Part shown: piece after piece, positions 24,841 through 37,513 of the stretch
Numbering within the stretch: the stretch's first letter is position 1
How the letters are laid out: each line of letters begins with the position of its first letter
From: Cruorifilaria tuberocauda
Lineage: Eukaryota > Nematoda > Chromadorea > Rhabditida > Onchocercidae
Length of the DNA stretch: 64,000 nucleotides
NCBI GenBank assembly: GCA_013365365.1
Contig: JABVXU010000038.1
Location: 211,831 to 275,830 of the forward strand
Direction: 5' to 3'
Made by a program: the position numbers and the translations under genes
The notes under the pieces: model-generated
What the model was told of the DNA's origin: nothing
Database searches by the model: none
The model's input: only the letters and a program-made list of their open reading frames with translations

Positions 24841-26730
24841 GAAAGATGAAACTATGGATAAGAGCGGATATTGAAATCTAAGTGTTGCATGCTGATGAAC
24901 CAAAAATAATTTGTGGATTGTAAGTTGGGTACATTTGAGGATGCCGGAAATTGGTAATTTTTATAAATTTCGTTCTACCTGAACAAAGTTAGAAGTGAAT
25001 TGGAATTTAAAAAATTAGAATCACGCGATAGAACGAAAAGCTACAGGTTCAACTCATTATTTATTACTTTGTATTGTTTGTAAATTATGAAGTTTTCGTA
25101 CTGCCCTTCTATATCCATTATTATATCTTGCACAGAAGGAAAATTTCAAAGAATTTTCAAATTAAATAACTTTCAAACATTCCATGTTCCAAACATCTTT
25201 TCTTAATTAGAAAAGTTATTTTCTACTTTTGCGCTGCATTGTGCTTTTTGTATCTCTCATTGAGTTCACATTTTCCCGTAATTAAGATGAAAAGAATTAA
25301 ATTTGATAAGTTGAGTTAGATCTTTCGTGATTCAAAATCAATTCAGATTTGCTTATAGTAGCATCGACTTGCACACATAACACTATCGAGCTAAAGTTTG
25401 GAAATTTTCATATTTTAATGATTAGAATTTCATAGCTTAAGCTTCATGGAAAAGTGTTTGCTGTCATAACTTCGGAAAACTAAAACTTTGCAAAATATAT
25501 AACAATAAAACAGAAATTAAATCGACAATTGAACCGGCAATTTTTTGATTCTTGAACATAAAATCAGACGATTCCTTTTTAGTTTATCTTAAAAATTTTA
25601 AATAACTTTTTTGTTTTCAATAACTCTTTCGAAACTTTTTTAAATAATGATTTCTTCTCATAGTAGTGTAAATTATTTCTGAGACCAATTAGAGATGCTT
25701 GTGTCAAACTTAATATTCCACAGATTTCAAATTTTACAATTTTTTTACATGTTACAATCATATTGTTCGTCCATAACTTATTTTCAGTTATCACCGATTA
25801 TTGAATCCATTGTTTGTGGTAATCTTTACTTTACTCAGATATTTTGACTCAATAAATCGCTTTTTACTCATAATTTATTGAAAGATTTTGTTACAAAAAA
25901 TTTTTTTCATCATTATGTCAGAATTTTCGGGGCGATAAAATTCTATCATTCATTGAATAAAGACGGTTCACCTATCAATCAGTTTATAAGAAGCTAATCA
26001 TAATTACCTCTTAATACAAGTTTCTAGAAAATCAATAAGCTTCGCTATTGAAAATAAAATTTCAAATAGCTTATTCGATTTGATCGTCTCAAATGAAGAG
26101 CAGAATGGACATTTCAAAACGACACGAAAGTAAACTGGTCAAATTACGAATAATTACACTTTACCATCTGCAAACAAAACCTTTAACTGCAAATTTGCAT
26201 TAGGAAAACGCCACAAATAGAAAATTTGAAAATTTTTCAAAAAAGTTAAAAGTACGTTCAACAAAAATACCACACTTATGTTAGAACCAGTTTTACAAAT
26301 ATTCAATCTGTAGATTGAATTTCGAATTTTGTCTCTGTAAACAAAGTCAATTCAAGAATTTTCCCACTGTTTGCCTACTAAGAAGCCGAGAAAGAAATTT
26401 GTAGTGACTTAAGCTTGGATTATTATATGAACAATTGAATTTCTCAACAAAGGACATGGATGAAAAGAAAAAGAAGAAAGTGAAAATTAGCTTTCACTTG
26501 GTGGTGATAGAAGCAGCAATAGTGTCAAAATCTCTATCATTTATTTCTCTTGGCTATCCATTTTGATATAATTCCGCTGATCAAGATATTGGTCACTTTT
26601 TATGACCTATATGTGTAACAAAAATACAGATGAGTAGATTTTTATCGCTAAGACTAGTTAAACTGACTAATCAACAACAGCCCACCTTTATTCTTGAGCC
26701 GGATACAGATCAGCCAGTTTCCACTCCCTT

Positions 26731-26736
26731 TATAAA
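26731..26736 (+). promoter_or_regulatory. TATA-like site upstream of the Gly/Tyr-rich gene
   Basis: TATAAA lies in a short GC-richer patch (CCACTCCCTTTATAAACGC), about 580 bases before the ATG at 27318. If used, the transcript would have a 5' UTR intron ending at the TTTTTTAG at 27296-27303. Confidence 0.3.
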
Positions 26737-27317
26737 CGCTTGATCAATTTTTCATTACCATATAAATTCATTCGATATTTCGCTTTGAAAGTACCTCAAA
26801 TTATTTCATCGTATTAGTATTTTAATTAGATTTTGAAATTTAGCATTTCAGGAAGATTAATATATTTCAGACTGACTATGATTTCTTATTTTCTTGGCTT
26901 AGATTTTGGTTAAATCAGTCTCTTTTAATGCATCAGAAATTATTGTGGTTTGTTAGAAAAAAGTATTTAATTACTAATTGATGTCAGAACAAATTAAAAT
27001 ACAATTTTTAGCTTAATATTTTTATGACAATTTAAAATCCGTTAATTTCAATACCATATTCATTTTTTATTCGACTTCTAACTAATCCTCCAAAATTTTC
27101 TTTCCGTATAAAATATGACAGAATAAGGTAAACTGGAAATGTATCATTTTAATTTCATCAAGGTGTTTGAAGCTTAAAAAATTGATAAATAATCCAATCG
27201 AAGCGTTTTACATTTGCTTGATACACATGCTAAATTTTGCAGAATTAATTTCAAACTTTTTCGTTGAAATTGTTGGAAATATTTTAAATTCATGATTTTT
27301 TAGGTCGTTCATTCAAT

Positions 27318-28385
27318 ATGCTCTATCTGATATTTGCTGTCACAATTCTTGCACCCGAACAATGTAGAGGTCAGTTGGGTTATGGTGGTAAACGCTACTG
27401 CTCCACCTGTGCACTGCGGAATAGTGGTTCAATAGCGCAAGGATTTGGTTTTGGCGGTGGTAATTATGGTATTAGCTTAACTTTTCTTTTAAAAAATTTC
27501 AGGCAATAATCTGTAGATCACGATGGCTATTGATGTGATTTACTGGATCCTTTCAAATTCATCAAGAGAATAGAAAATATTGTAAACGTTCCCTCTCGCT
27601 TAATTCAAATAAATAGAATTTAAGAAAAAAATTCCAAATCATTTATAAAATTTTACTTCATTAAAAAAATTTTTATTAAGTTCATCGAATACTGAAAATT
27701 CAGACTTGACTGGTCAAAACTTATATTCATTGCCCACAAATAATGCTTTCATCATGTCAACCAATAGCTATGGTTATGGTTCGAATGGCCACGGTACCGG
27801 CACAGGTTATGGTAGTGTCCAAACCAGTAATGCTATAAACTATGGCTCCCCATCTACAGTATGTTTTTAGCGTGTTATGTTACAGTTTGCTCTTATAATT
27901 TCACTTAGTTTCAAAGTTCCTAAAATTTTCAGACTGGGATAATTTGGAATAATGCTTATGCTTCTACTGGAAGCTATGCTGTGGGAAATGAATATATCAG
28001 TTGCTTGAATAATAATTGTATGCCAAACTCTGGATATAATACACTTCCCAGTTCATCAGCAAACAGTAATACAGGTTACAGTATTCTCGGAAACAGCGCT
28101 ATAGACAATTCGTATTCTTTGCTACCAGATACAAACTATAGGATCTATTTGTTACCATCTGTTTACGGCGCATACTCTAATTTAGGATCATCACTAAATA
28201 CCTACATCAGTAATGGCAGTTCAGGTTTGGAGACAAGTTATTTGTTACCGGCTACTTATGGTAACTATCCGACCATATACGGCAGTCACGATAGTGAAAA
28301 AAGCCGCAATTCTTTGAGTAATTCGCATTCCCTGTTCAATTATCAGCGAAATCGGAAAGCAGTAGCTGCAGATGATGCTCCATAA
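27318..28385 (+). CDS. Secreted Gly/Tyr/Ser/Asn-rich protein (unassigned)
   Basis: Three exons, 27318-27468, 27704-27858 and 27933-28385, join in phase to give 252 residues. The start MLYLIFAVTILAPEQCRG is a signal peptide. The mature N-terminus has a small Cys motif (KRYCSTCALRN) followed by glycine-rich sequence (GFGFGGGNYG). The rest is low-complexity Tyr/Gly/Ser/Asn with irregular repeats of the type SLLPDTNY, YLLPSVYGAYS and YLLPATYGNYP, plus one CLNNNC Cys pair. The tail is basic then acidic (RNRKAVAADDAP). The composition resembles structural secreted proteins of nematode cuticle, pharyngeal lining or eggshell (inference; no domain recognised). AATAAA at 28459-28464 gives a poly(A) signal 74 bases after the stop. 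The acceptor at 27303, 15 bases before the ATG, could be for spliced leader. The gene structure is well supported; the function is unknown. Confidence 0.8.
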
Positions 28386-31300
28386 TAGGGAAATTATCAT
28401 CGTCTACTTCAGTTTCATGATATATTAAAATTAATTTATTCATAAATGATTTACTGTAAATAAATTTTCAAATATATTAGATTTTTTTTAATTTTTATCA
28501 TTTATAGAAAAAATTGGAAATATGATCTGTGCAATCGGTCTTGCAAATTAACAAACCATAACATGCTTAAATAATCTATCAGATGCGCAAATAGACAACT
28601 TGGAAAATAATTAAATATTTTGTTTTGCACGATATAAGATTAGCTGATATTATCTCTTACCTATTATTGGCTAATTTTCCACTTGTATTGCTATTGATTT
28701 AATTCTTTCCATTTCTCAATTATTCATTAATAAATATTGATTTGAGCTAACTTACATCAATATGTATTAATAATTATGCAAAAATAAATTCACTTCGCTC
28801 AATCGAGATATTTAGAATTTAACCAAAGTATCAGAGAATTAATGAAATTAATGAATCAAACTTTTATTCAGTCAAGATGCAAAATCCATCCATTAACCTC
28901 TGACCTTAAATTCTTGGCTGAGCAAATTATATTGTCGGTTATATTACGCATGCAGTTAAATTAATATTTAAATAGGTCAATTTGTAGTTTGATAATGGTT
29001 TTCTAAATACCTGAAATATTTTGCAACATTTTCTTATGTAACAATTTCGGAAAAAGTACTTATTGAAATTGCATTATTAACGATTTTATTTATGCTTCGC
29101 AATTTCTAATTCATATTATATTTTAATTGTTATAACCAACGTTCTTATGGTCGATCAAGTGATATAGAACTGCTAAATATCTATGATAAAATTAGCAAGA
29201 TAATATCAATAGAATTAAATTACCGTTTGCGAAATATTTGTGAACTGATAGCTTGCTTCATAAGCAATGGATGGATGAAATTGAATGAGCCTAAACAGAA
29301 ATAATTAATTTTCAACAGTGAACTGAAATAAATGTCATACATGAACAACAGAAAATGGCAGAATCACACAAATGTACGATTTCTCAATTTCTCCATTTTT
29401 TTATTGACGAACCTTCAGTGATCGAAAAACAAACAATTAATGAACAAATTTTAGAATGGAATAAGGAAACTAACCGCAGAGTTGCTTAGCAGTAACGAAC
29501 TGCAAGAATAAGCTGAACAGCAAGGGAAAGTTGAGAGCGATTAGTTATTCCTGCAATTTGATTCTGTCCATACATGAGGAATCTATAAGTTGTCATAAAA
29601 TATTAAATTGAAATAATTTCACTTCAATGAAACATTCTAATGCAATTTATTAATTTTTCTTCATTTTACTAATTGACAAATATTTGCACTGAATAGTAAC
29701 TTTTAGAGTTGTATTTATTTATCGCTTGCGTTGGATATTTGTTCTAATGTTTGTCTTTTTAAAAATGGAAGAGTTCGAAGTCGAAAAGCACTTTGAAGCA
29801 GTACAATTGGAATTCCTGAATGAAAATATAGATTCGTTTTCAAATAATTTCTATTCCTTAATTTTCTAAATGAATGAGCGAACTAGATTCGATCTCCAGA
29901 AGTCAAATATTTTTTCGCGTCTTATCTCAAAGTTTTCTACTTAAATAATCTAATCAATTTCATTATAATTCAGTAAAACGATAGTCAGCCAGGAAGCTAT
30001 TAGACTTTTATATCATTATAATAAAAGAGAAAAAAAAACAGGTGAAAATTTGACCTTATAATTGATAAGCTATAAAAAATCCTAATCTATTAAGCCTATT
30101 TTAGGTTAATCAACTAGTTAATAATAAGAAAATGCCATCTTTAGTTTAATATAATTAAAACAATTAGTTTAAATGATATAGTTGAAGCAACTAAAATGAT
30201 TACGACTAGGATTATTTCATAGTATGATAGATAATCCGGCGGAGAAACCAATAAACAAACAACGTTTGTAGTGTTTTTCTGAAATGTTGCAAGTTTTTAT
30301 AAAAATTTTCAGTTTTTTATAAATGAATGTTTTACATCAGGAAGGCACTTCAGCTTCAACTGTTTGTTGGATAAATGAATTTGATTTTATGTGCAAATTT
30401 ATGAAGCAAAACAATATATGAATTTTCTGAAAAAATATGTCACTGAATTATTCTGAAGTAAATTCTGTCCTTCTTCTATCTCTATGAGATGAGATAACAG
30501 CAATATTTATGTATTTATCGGAATTCAACCCGTGAATATTTTCAAATTTAGATTTATCAGGTTTCTTGAATCAAAAAATTTATCTAAATTAATTATCTAT
30601 CTATAATAGGCTATTATTAGTTTAAGCTATTTTAAGCTAGTTTTTAGTTCATGAAACTAAAAGCTATTTAATTAGCTAATTTATCTAAGCTATCTAAATT
30701 AGTTTTATATCCCATGAACGTAGCACCGTCATTCAGAATATGAATTAATTTATGTTTACTTCTAATTCTTCCGAGAAAGTATTTTTGATATTTCACTATA
30801 TTGGTATCAAGTGCATCTTATCGATCAGCACTTTACTATATCAAACTAATAAAATTGTTATATGAATTCAGCAAAATTATGGACAGCTGCAACAAAAATA
30901 TTAGGATCTAAATATTTTACTTCTCGATGACATGAAAGGTCTATTGAACTTTATCGATAAAATGAGAAACACTAAGCTGAATATTTGTTATATAACATAA
31001 GTGGTAAATTTGTTAATTACATTTAAAATCAGAATCAACCAATTTGTGCACATTTATTTTTAGATAGGCTGTTACTTAACAATTTTTTGCATTCACTGTT
31101 TCTCATCAACAAGTTTGATTTCAAAGTTGAAGCTTTATGATATAACGAGTTGTCGGAGTTATAGATTCTCTGACTAATAACAACTCAAAATAAGAATGGT
31201 AGAAATGATATTGCCAAAAAGCACATCCTTGCTTTTAGCGTATTCCTCAAATTGCTCTTTTTTTGCAAATCAACGTTAAGCACTCTAACATAGCCGTACT

Positions 31301-34300
31301 TTCTTGTTCTTTAGTACTATTGCAACGCATAAAGAGGAAAATTTTTTTGTAGTAAACAAATATACACGTAGACACACTTCTTTTTATAGAAATATTCATC
31401 GGTCCAAGAAGCCAAAATATTCTGCCCATCAGACAAAGCTAATGTTGTTGATAATTTATCAGTTAATTATTCCATTGATCGGGAAATTGCAATCACTACC
31501 ATTGGATCGGAGGTAGTGAAGTAATGAGGAAAAGCGCTAGAAGAGAAGAGTGAATGAACTTGTTGTAAACTCATCCTCCCATTGCTTCTGCTCAGGAAGT
31601 CATCAGAAAACAGAGGCCTCCAAGCATCTATCTCTTAATAAATTCATCAATTATCATTTCTTACCAACCAGACATTTTGTGCTTATTACTTTTCTTCACT
31701 ATTTCAACCTTTTTTATTATTTTTTTGTGAGCTTATCATTGGTTTTTTAAATTATCTATGTAGGCGGAACTGAGCAAAATTCAGAACTCTTATCGTCAGT
31801 TCGTTTTTAAAACTTTAAGAACCTGAAATTCTTTAAGTCTGTATTGGCAGCTCCTTATACAATTTCCCTTATTTCAATTCCTTTACTTTAAATGCTTATA
31901 TTAACAATTTAATCACTCTTCCACTTAACGATTCTTTTTTTAATTATAGTAAATTTTAAAACTAGAAAAGCTTTCATGTAACTAATTCTAATTCAACCTA
32001 AATTCAATGATAAAATAAACTCAATAACTCACAAATTATCACTAATTCAGTTTGTACTTTCCTGCAAAAATTGAGTTAATTTCTTTAGATTATATTGGAT
32101 ATTTTTTATGAACTTTTATTTTTGAGATCATATACTCATCCCTCATTACAGCTATTTTACAATTGTTAATTAATTATTCCACAATCCAAATTATTCTGTA
32201 TTAGAAGCAGCCATTAGGCAGAAGTCGATGAAATTGAGTGTGTGTCATTATTCATGCAATTATAAAGAAGTAATTATGTCTAAATATTGAATGGATAGCA
32301 TAGAATTCTATTTTTTGTTGTGTTATGCGATATGCTTTATCGATGCGTTTTTTATTAACTCTGTAACACTTCAAAAATAATAAAATCTGAGTTGCTTCCG
32401 AAAATTTTTTCAATCTTTTGAAGGATATTATAAAAAAGTGGGAAGAAATGCGAAATAGAGGTAAAACCCATGCAATATCCATATTTCTCCGTTTTTCTTT
32501 CCTTTCATTCCTTTGGAATTATTCAAAGAATTTCAATATATTCCCTACCAAATATATTTTGTTGAAATTGTTTTCATTTGCTAATTATATAATTAATTGC
32601 TGTCATGAAGGGATATTTCATCTTCAAATTCAATGTCTACGATTTTAGTACACAACTGTGCTTAATAACTCGGTTTTTCTCAAATTCCAATTTGTTATTA
32701 CAAACTATCAGATGCTTTACTTATTGTTATAAAGCAATCACAAGATCCTTCTGATCTAGAAAATTTTTTCTAACCAACTTGATTAATTATTCTATATAAA
32801 TCATTATATTTTACTGATAACTTAATCATCTATGAAACAAATGAAAATTTATTGATTCTAACATATATATTTCTATTTTATTAGTAGTAAACAAGTAAGG
32901 TTTTTCTATTTATTTGAAATTTTTATCTTCTATAAGGCCTTTTCAAATTACTCACAGATATGATTAAATGCTTAAAAATTGAATTTGAAGCAAAAAATAA
33001 AACAGATTAGGGAATCACTGTTTCGTGGAATGGAAAATTTCATTAAAAATTTAAAAACTTTCCATATCATGGGAATTTGTGAGAATCTCATGGTTCCAGT
33101 TTACTTTAAAAAATCCCTTTGTTTATTGTTGAAATGAAGAATTGCGTTTTGTCATTTCTGTAATTTCATTCATTTCTTCAAAGTCAATGCATATTTGTAG
33201 CTTTTTACAAATATTAAACGACTATAAAAGATAAGCTAATCAACATGGAGAAAGGAGACTTTTTTCGAAAAGTCTATTTGAAGCTAACTTCAATGAGTAA
33301 GCTTTCGAACCTTGCTGGACAATAATTCTAGTCAGCTGTTCAGAATCATAAAAAATGTATGAGATCAGAAATAACGTGTATGTTGAAGTCGAATTTCCGA
33401 ATGTTTTGAAATCCGACTTACCCATCTATGAATTCATTGGTTCCAATACCATTGGAATTTTTTTTTACAAAACTGTGGCAATTAGTAAAATGTAAAAAAG
33501 CCCATTTTATTTCAGTCATTAAAGTAAAAAAGTCAAAATATTTGAAAAAAAATTGTTTAATCTTTTCAAAATCTACAAAAAGAATGAGTTAATTATTTCG
33601 AAACCGTTTAAGATAATTACGATTTATTATTCCTTTGTCCTGAGCGATCAAGGTTTTTTTTTTTTGATTTCTCTTTTGTCGATTACACAGCTTTAATTGA
33701 TGGATATTTTACAGTTCGTTAGGCTGTAATTTAAATGATTTGATAAGGTTGCGGTTCGGAGAAATCCAGATCGCCGAATCGTCTACTTTCAAAACAACAA
33801 GTAACAGTGAAATATATCTTTTCCGACGTTAATTCATGGTAAAATAAAAGGATATTTGGTATATAAAGTTAATAGTAAAAAAAGAATCATAGAAAGGATA
33901 TTGTTTATAATCACTGATCAAAAAACAGATAAATATATCAAATCAATTAACTATAAATATTTGAGGAAAAAGATTTCTATCGCACAGATTTCACAAATGC
34001 AAAGACACTTTATTCATTAGAGTATTTTGTATTATAAAGTTATTTCGGATTTAAGATAGCACTATTTTCATTGACAGATTGGTTCATCCCTTTGTTTTAG
34101 GCATTGGAGTACTGACTCAAAGTCATTTTTATACATAGCTAAGGTTATTATAGCTTCTTTTAACTTATTAAAAACTTATCGCTTTTCTCGTACCATTTTA
34201 ACATATTTTTCTTCCCCTTCTCTTTCTCTTCACACAGTTGATTCTTTCACGATACTTTCATGATACCAGAGTATAGCTTGAGACGCATCATTTTTTCAAT

Positions 34301-35007
34301 GCTTTCTTTGGTCTCATGTTATTGACGGGTTTCTCCGATCAGCGTTCGATCAGACCATGAATTTCTTTCATTCCTTCATGAATTTCATCAAATTTCTTTC
34401 ATAGTAGTTTTGATGGCATTCAAAAATTGAACAATCTAGTCAATTTCATGTCTCAATGAAGACCCTTGCAGATCATTAGGGGCTGCTATATAACTCCAGG
34501 AAATTTTTCAATAACTTTTCTGATGACATCATAACGAAAGCTATTGAAAATTTCGACAATCATTCACAATTAATAAATCTTTCATAATGAGTTACATTCT
34601 ATCGAGAATATGATCGGGAATGGAAGGTAACAGTCGAGAGAGTCATTAAGAGAATACTTCAACAACTAGAATCGAAGTTATAATTGATGATGAATTTCCG
34701 ACTGAATAAGATTTATCAGCAAAAAGAAGAATCAGAGTAGACAAGAACCTTTCGCACATACTTTAACAAATGATCGCTATCACAAAGATTGTGACTGCAA
34801 AAATAATTAAAAATGTGGATCTCAAAAAACTAAACTGAAAAAAAAAAACGAATATCTTTATCCGTTCTAATTGCAGTGCAAAGGTTATTTGTATGCGACG
34901 TTTCAAATTTTGCTTTCCTGGCTCGAGCGGTGTAATTTCGGTCTGCCATGAAATGGTTCATTAATTTTATTTTATCGTTTACCGCAAACATTAAATTCTT
35001 GTTCCTT

Positions 35008-35044
35008 CAATAAATACAAACAGAAGGTCTGTTTGTATTTATTG
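35008..35044. repeat. 17-bp perfect hairpin
   Basis: CAATAAATACAAACAGA is followed, after a 3-base loop, by its exact reverse complement. It is a near-perfect cruciform of 37 bases in non-coding DNA. It could be a transposon relic, a transcription end hairpin or a chance AT-rich palindrome. Confidence 0.6.
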
Positions 35045-36420
35045 TTTACCATTTCATTTTTCTTGTCGCATAACCCATTCCCCACTTCCTATCAATGTAA
35101 AATCATCAATTCCGAGATATTGAGAAATTTTTTGACGGGATAATAAATCGCGAATATTTCTAATTCACTCTAATTGTGAATTGATGAGCAAAGCAGGGAA
35201 ATAATTTAATGAATGAATGAACAGCTCTTTGATACGAACAGAAATATTTATTCCACAAATTTAAAAGGGTAAGTAGAAAATGAGAACATTATTGTTTTCA
35301 ATATTATCTTTATTTTCGACATTTATACCATAGCAGTCCAATTTAACCTTATCGGTTATTGCCTTAAATGACTAACCAATAATTGCTTATTATAACCTTG
35401 TCAAGATTTTGGTTTCGATCTTATCATGCAATGAACAAAGGAATATAAAATGCTTCAATTTTATCAAACATTACTTGTTTTAACAATAAAAATGAGAATT
35501 AGGCAATAATTTAAAAACCCTAAGAATCAATAAAAAGACGGCGTTCAATAAAGAAATTTTTCAAGAATGTTTCCTCAATCTATTACATAAACTATTTTAT
35601 ATTTAAAGTTGCCGAATATATAGAATTAATAAATTTACCCAATTGGCAATTCCATTGTTTAAAATAATTAAAAATAATTTTAAAAATAAATTTTTAACTT
35701 ATATGCAAACAGTATGAATCTGAAGCTGAATTCAAATTTATTTCACCGCTGAAAAGTAATATGCAAACAAAATTAAATTTTTCCCATTATCTTTCATGTT
35801 GTTAATAAAATTATCATTTTGATCCATTCATTACTAACTATCTTTTATCATTAACACTAAACACTTAATTTTAACAATGTTACGAAAAAATGATTTAGCA
35901 TATGATATTTGCCATATCACACTTTTCATATGTCTGAAAACTTTCGTCAAATATTTACATTTATTTTAATTTTTTTGTTTTCGAGTACTTTTATAAAAAT
36001 TCATTTTTCCGTTTGACTGTATTGCAAATCAACTTAGAAAAAATGCTTTTTTCTCATAAAATTTTATTGCATATTTCAAATTGTTCATTAACCTTTACTC
36101 AGATAAACAGCTGAAAATGTTTTTGCGCAATTGCTTCCGGATAAGAAAGATATTTGTGCTAAATTTTATGAAAATCCCGTTTTCAGATATGCTATTAATT
36201 AATTACATCTTCAGCTAATCGTATGGAACCCAATTAATCGTAAAAGGGACGATAGCGCGACGATTGTATTCTCCCAAATTGATCGTTGGGACAGAGAAAA
36301 GGTTTTGTGTAAATTTTCTATTCATCATTTACTCGGAAGAAGCCAAATAGCTATGCCGATATCATAATTTTCTAGAAACGATTATAGGCATTATTCTCAA
36401 TTCTCTTCATTCCAAACAAG

Positions 36421-36483
36421 CCGATCATTCTAAACAAGCAGACTTCCGGGAGATCGGGAAATCCACTTGTTTAGGATGATCGG
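36421..36483. repeat. Imperfect inverted repeat, arms about 27 bp
   Basis: The arm starting CCGATCATTCTAAACAAG at 36421 is mirrored by CTTGTTTAGGATGATCGG ending at 36483; the outer 18 bases have one mismatch and the inner part several. A direct repeat of about 18 bases (ATTGTTAACAAAT core) follows at about 36495-36540. Together they look like the remains of a small mobile element. Confidence 0.5.
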
Positions 36484-37513
36484 GTTGTGTTAGATACTAT
36501 TGTTAACAAATCTCATTTCAGATAGTATTGTTAACAAATACGAAAAATCCTCATATTGTTATCTTTTTTTTTTTGATTTTTTAAAGTATTTTATAAAAAT
36601 AATAAACGAAGCAGATTTATAGAAATGTCTTTAAGAAAAACATGAAGATGAGGAGTGTAAATATTTTGATTCAATCCTCTCTTGTTTCTTTCTACTTCAT
36701 TATGACCACTTCATTGAATTGTTGATTTTCGAACCTTTAATCTTTTTTAGAACGGTGAATGACTTTTGGTTTTTTTCTCGTTGATTCAATAATTTTGATC
36801 TTGATATAAAGACGGATTTGAAACGGATTAGAAGAATTTTGAATTTGGATTCAAAATATCTAAATGCATAGGAACTAACAAAGTCAAACAATTAATAATC
36901 GCAAGAGAGGTAAATTATGACGAATCATGAAGTTTATGACGGAAATATTCCAAGACATTCTGTTGTTAATGTTATTCATTGAGTTATTAATACATTTCTC
37001 ATTTTCAAAGAATTCAGAATTCAATAGTAATCATGAAGTGACCAGAATTTAACACATTTCTCATACCTCGCATCATTTATTAGTGGTTTAAAATTTATTT
37101 TCAGATACCGACCGATGAGAACTGAGATATCCCTGCTTTACTTTCCACTATCTCAACATATTACTATGTCACCAAATATTTCTGCTCACCACTTTTGGTT
37201 TACTGTATAAAGAGTAAAGAAAGTACGCTCTCCAAACTTTTTAATTTCTTGAAGGAAACGAGAATTATTTGATTTTCACGTATATTTACTCCATTTCTCA
37301 CAAATTTTAGAAAATAAATTAACAAATAACTCGCATTCAATTTTTTAAAACATTTTACTTAGTTTATTTGTAATATGAATTCAATAAAAATGGTTTATAA
37401 ATTAAAAAGAGCGCAAAATTTTACCGAGTGATTTGAAATTCTTCATTTCAAGGTTAAAGGTCATTCTAATTTTTTGATATGATATACATTTCAGCATTTT
37501 TCGGACTGAAAAA

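Larger units (their letters stand above)
22250..27300. other. Gene-poor region
   Basis: Apart from the frame-broken relic at 24393-24840 and a TATA-like site at 26731, I see no convincing exon chain. Short open segments near 22640-22712 and 23280-23345 (+) are too short and too poorly framed to call. Confidence 0.4.
28386..37494. other. Gene desert of about 9 kb
   Basis: Very AT-rich. Two exon-like fragments were noticed but not resolved: 33715-33831 (+), open after a TTTTACAG acceptor, and 34343-34399 (-), a coil-like stretch KKFDEIHEGMKEIHGLIER inside broken frames. Inverted repeats at 35008-35044 and 36421-36483 are listed separately. The right end is the 5' flank of the PTP-like gene. 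Confidence 0.4.
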
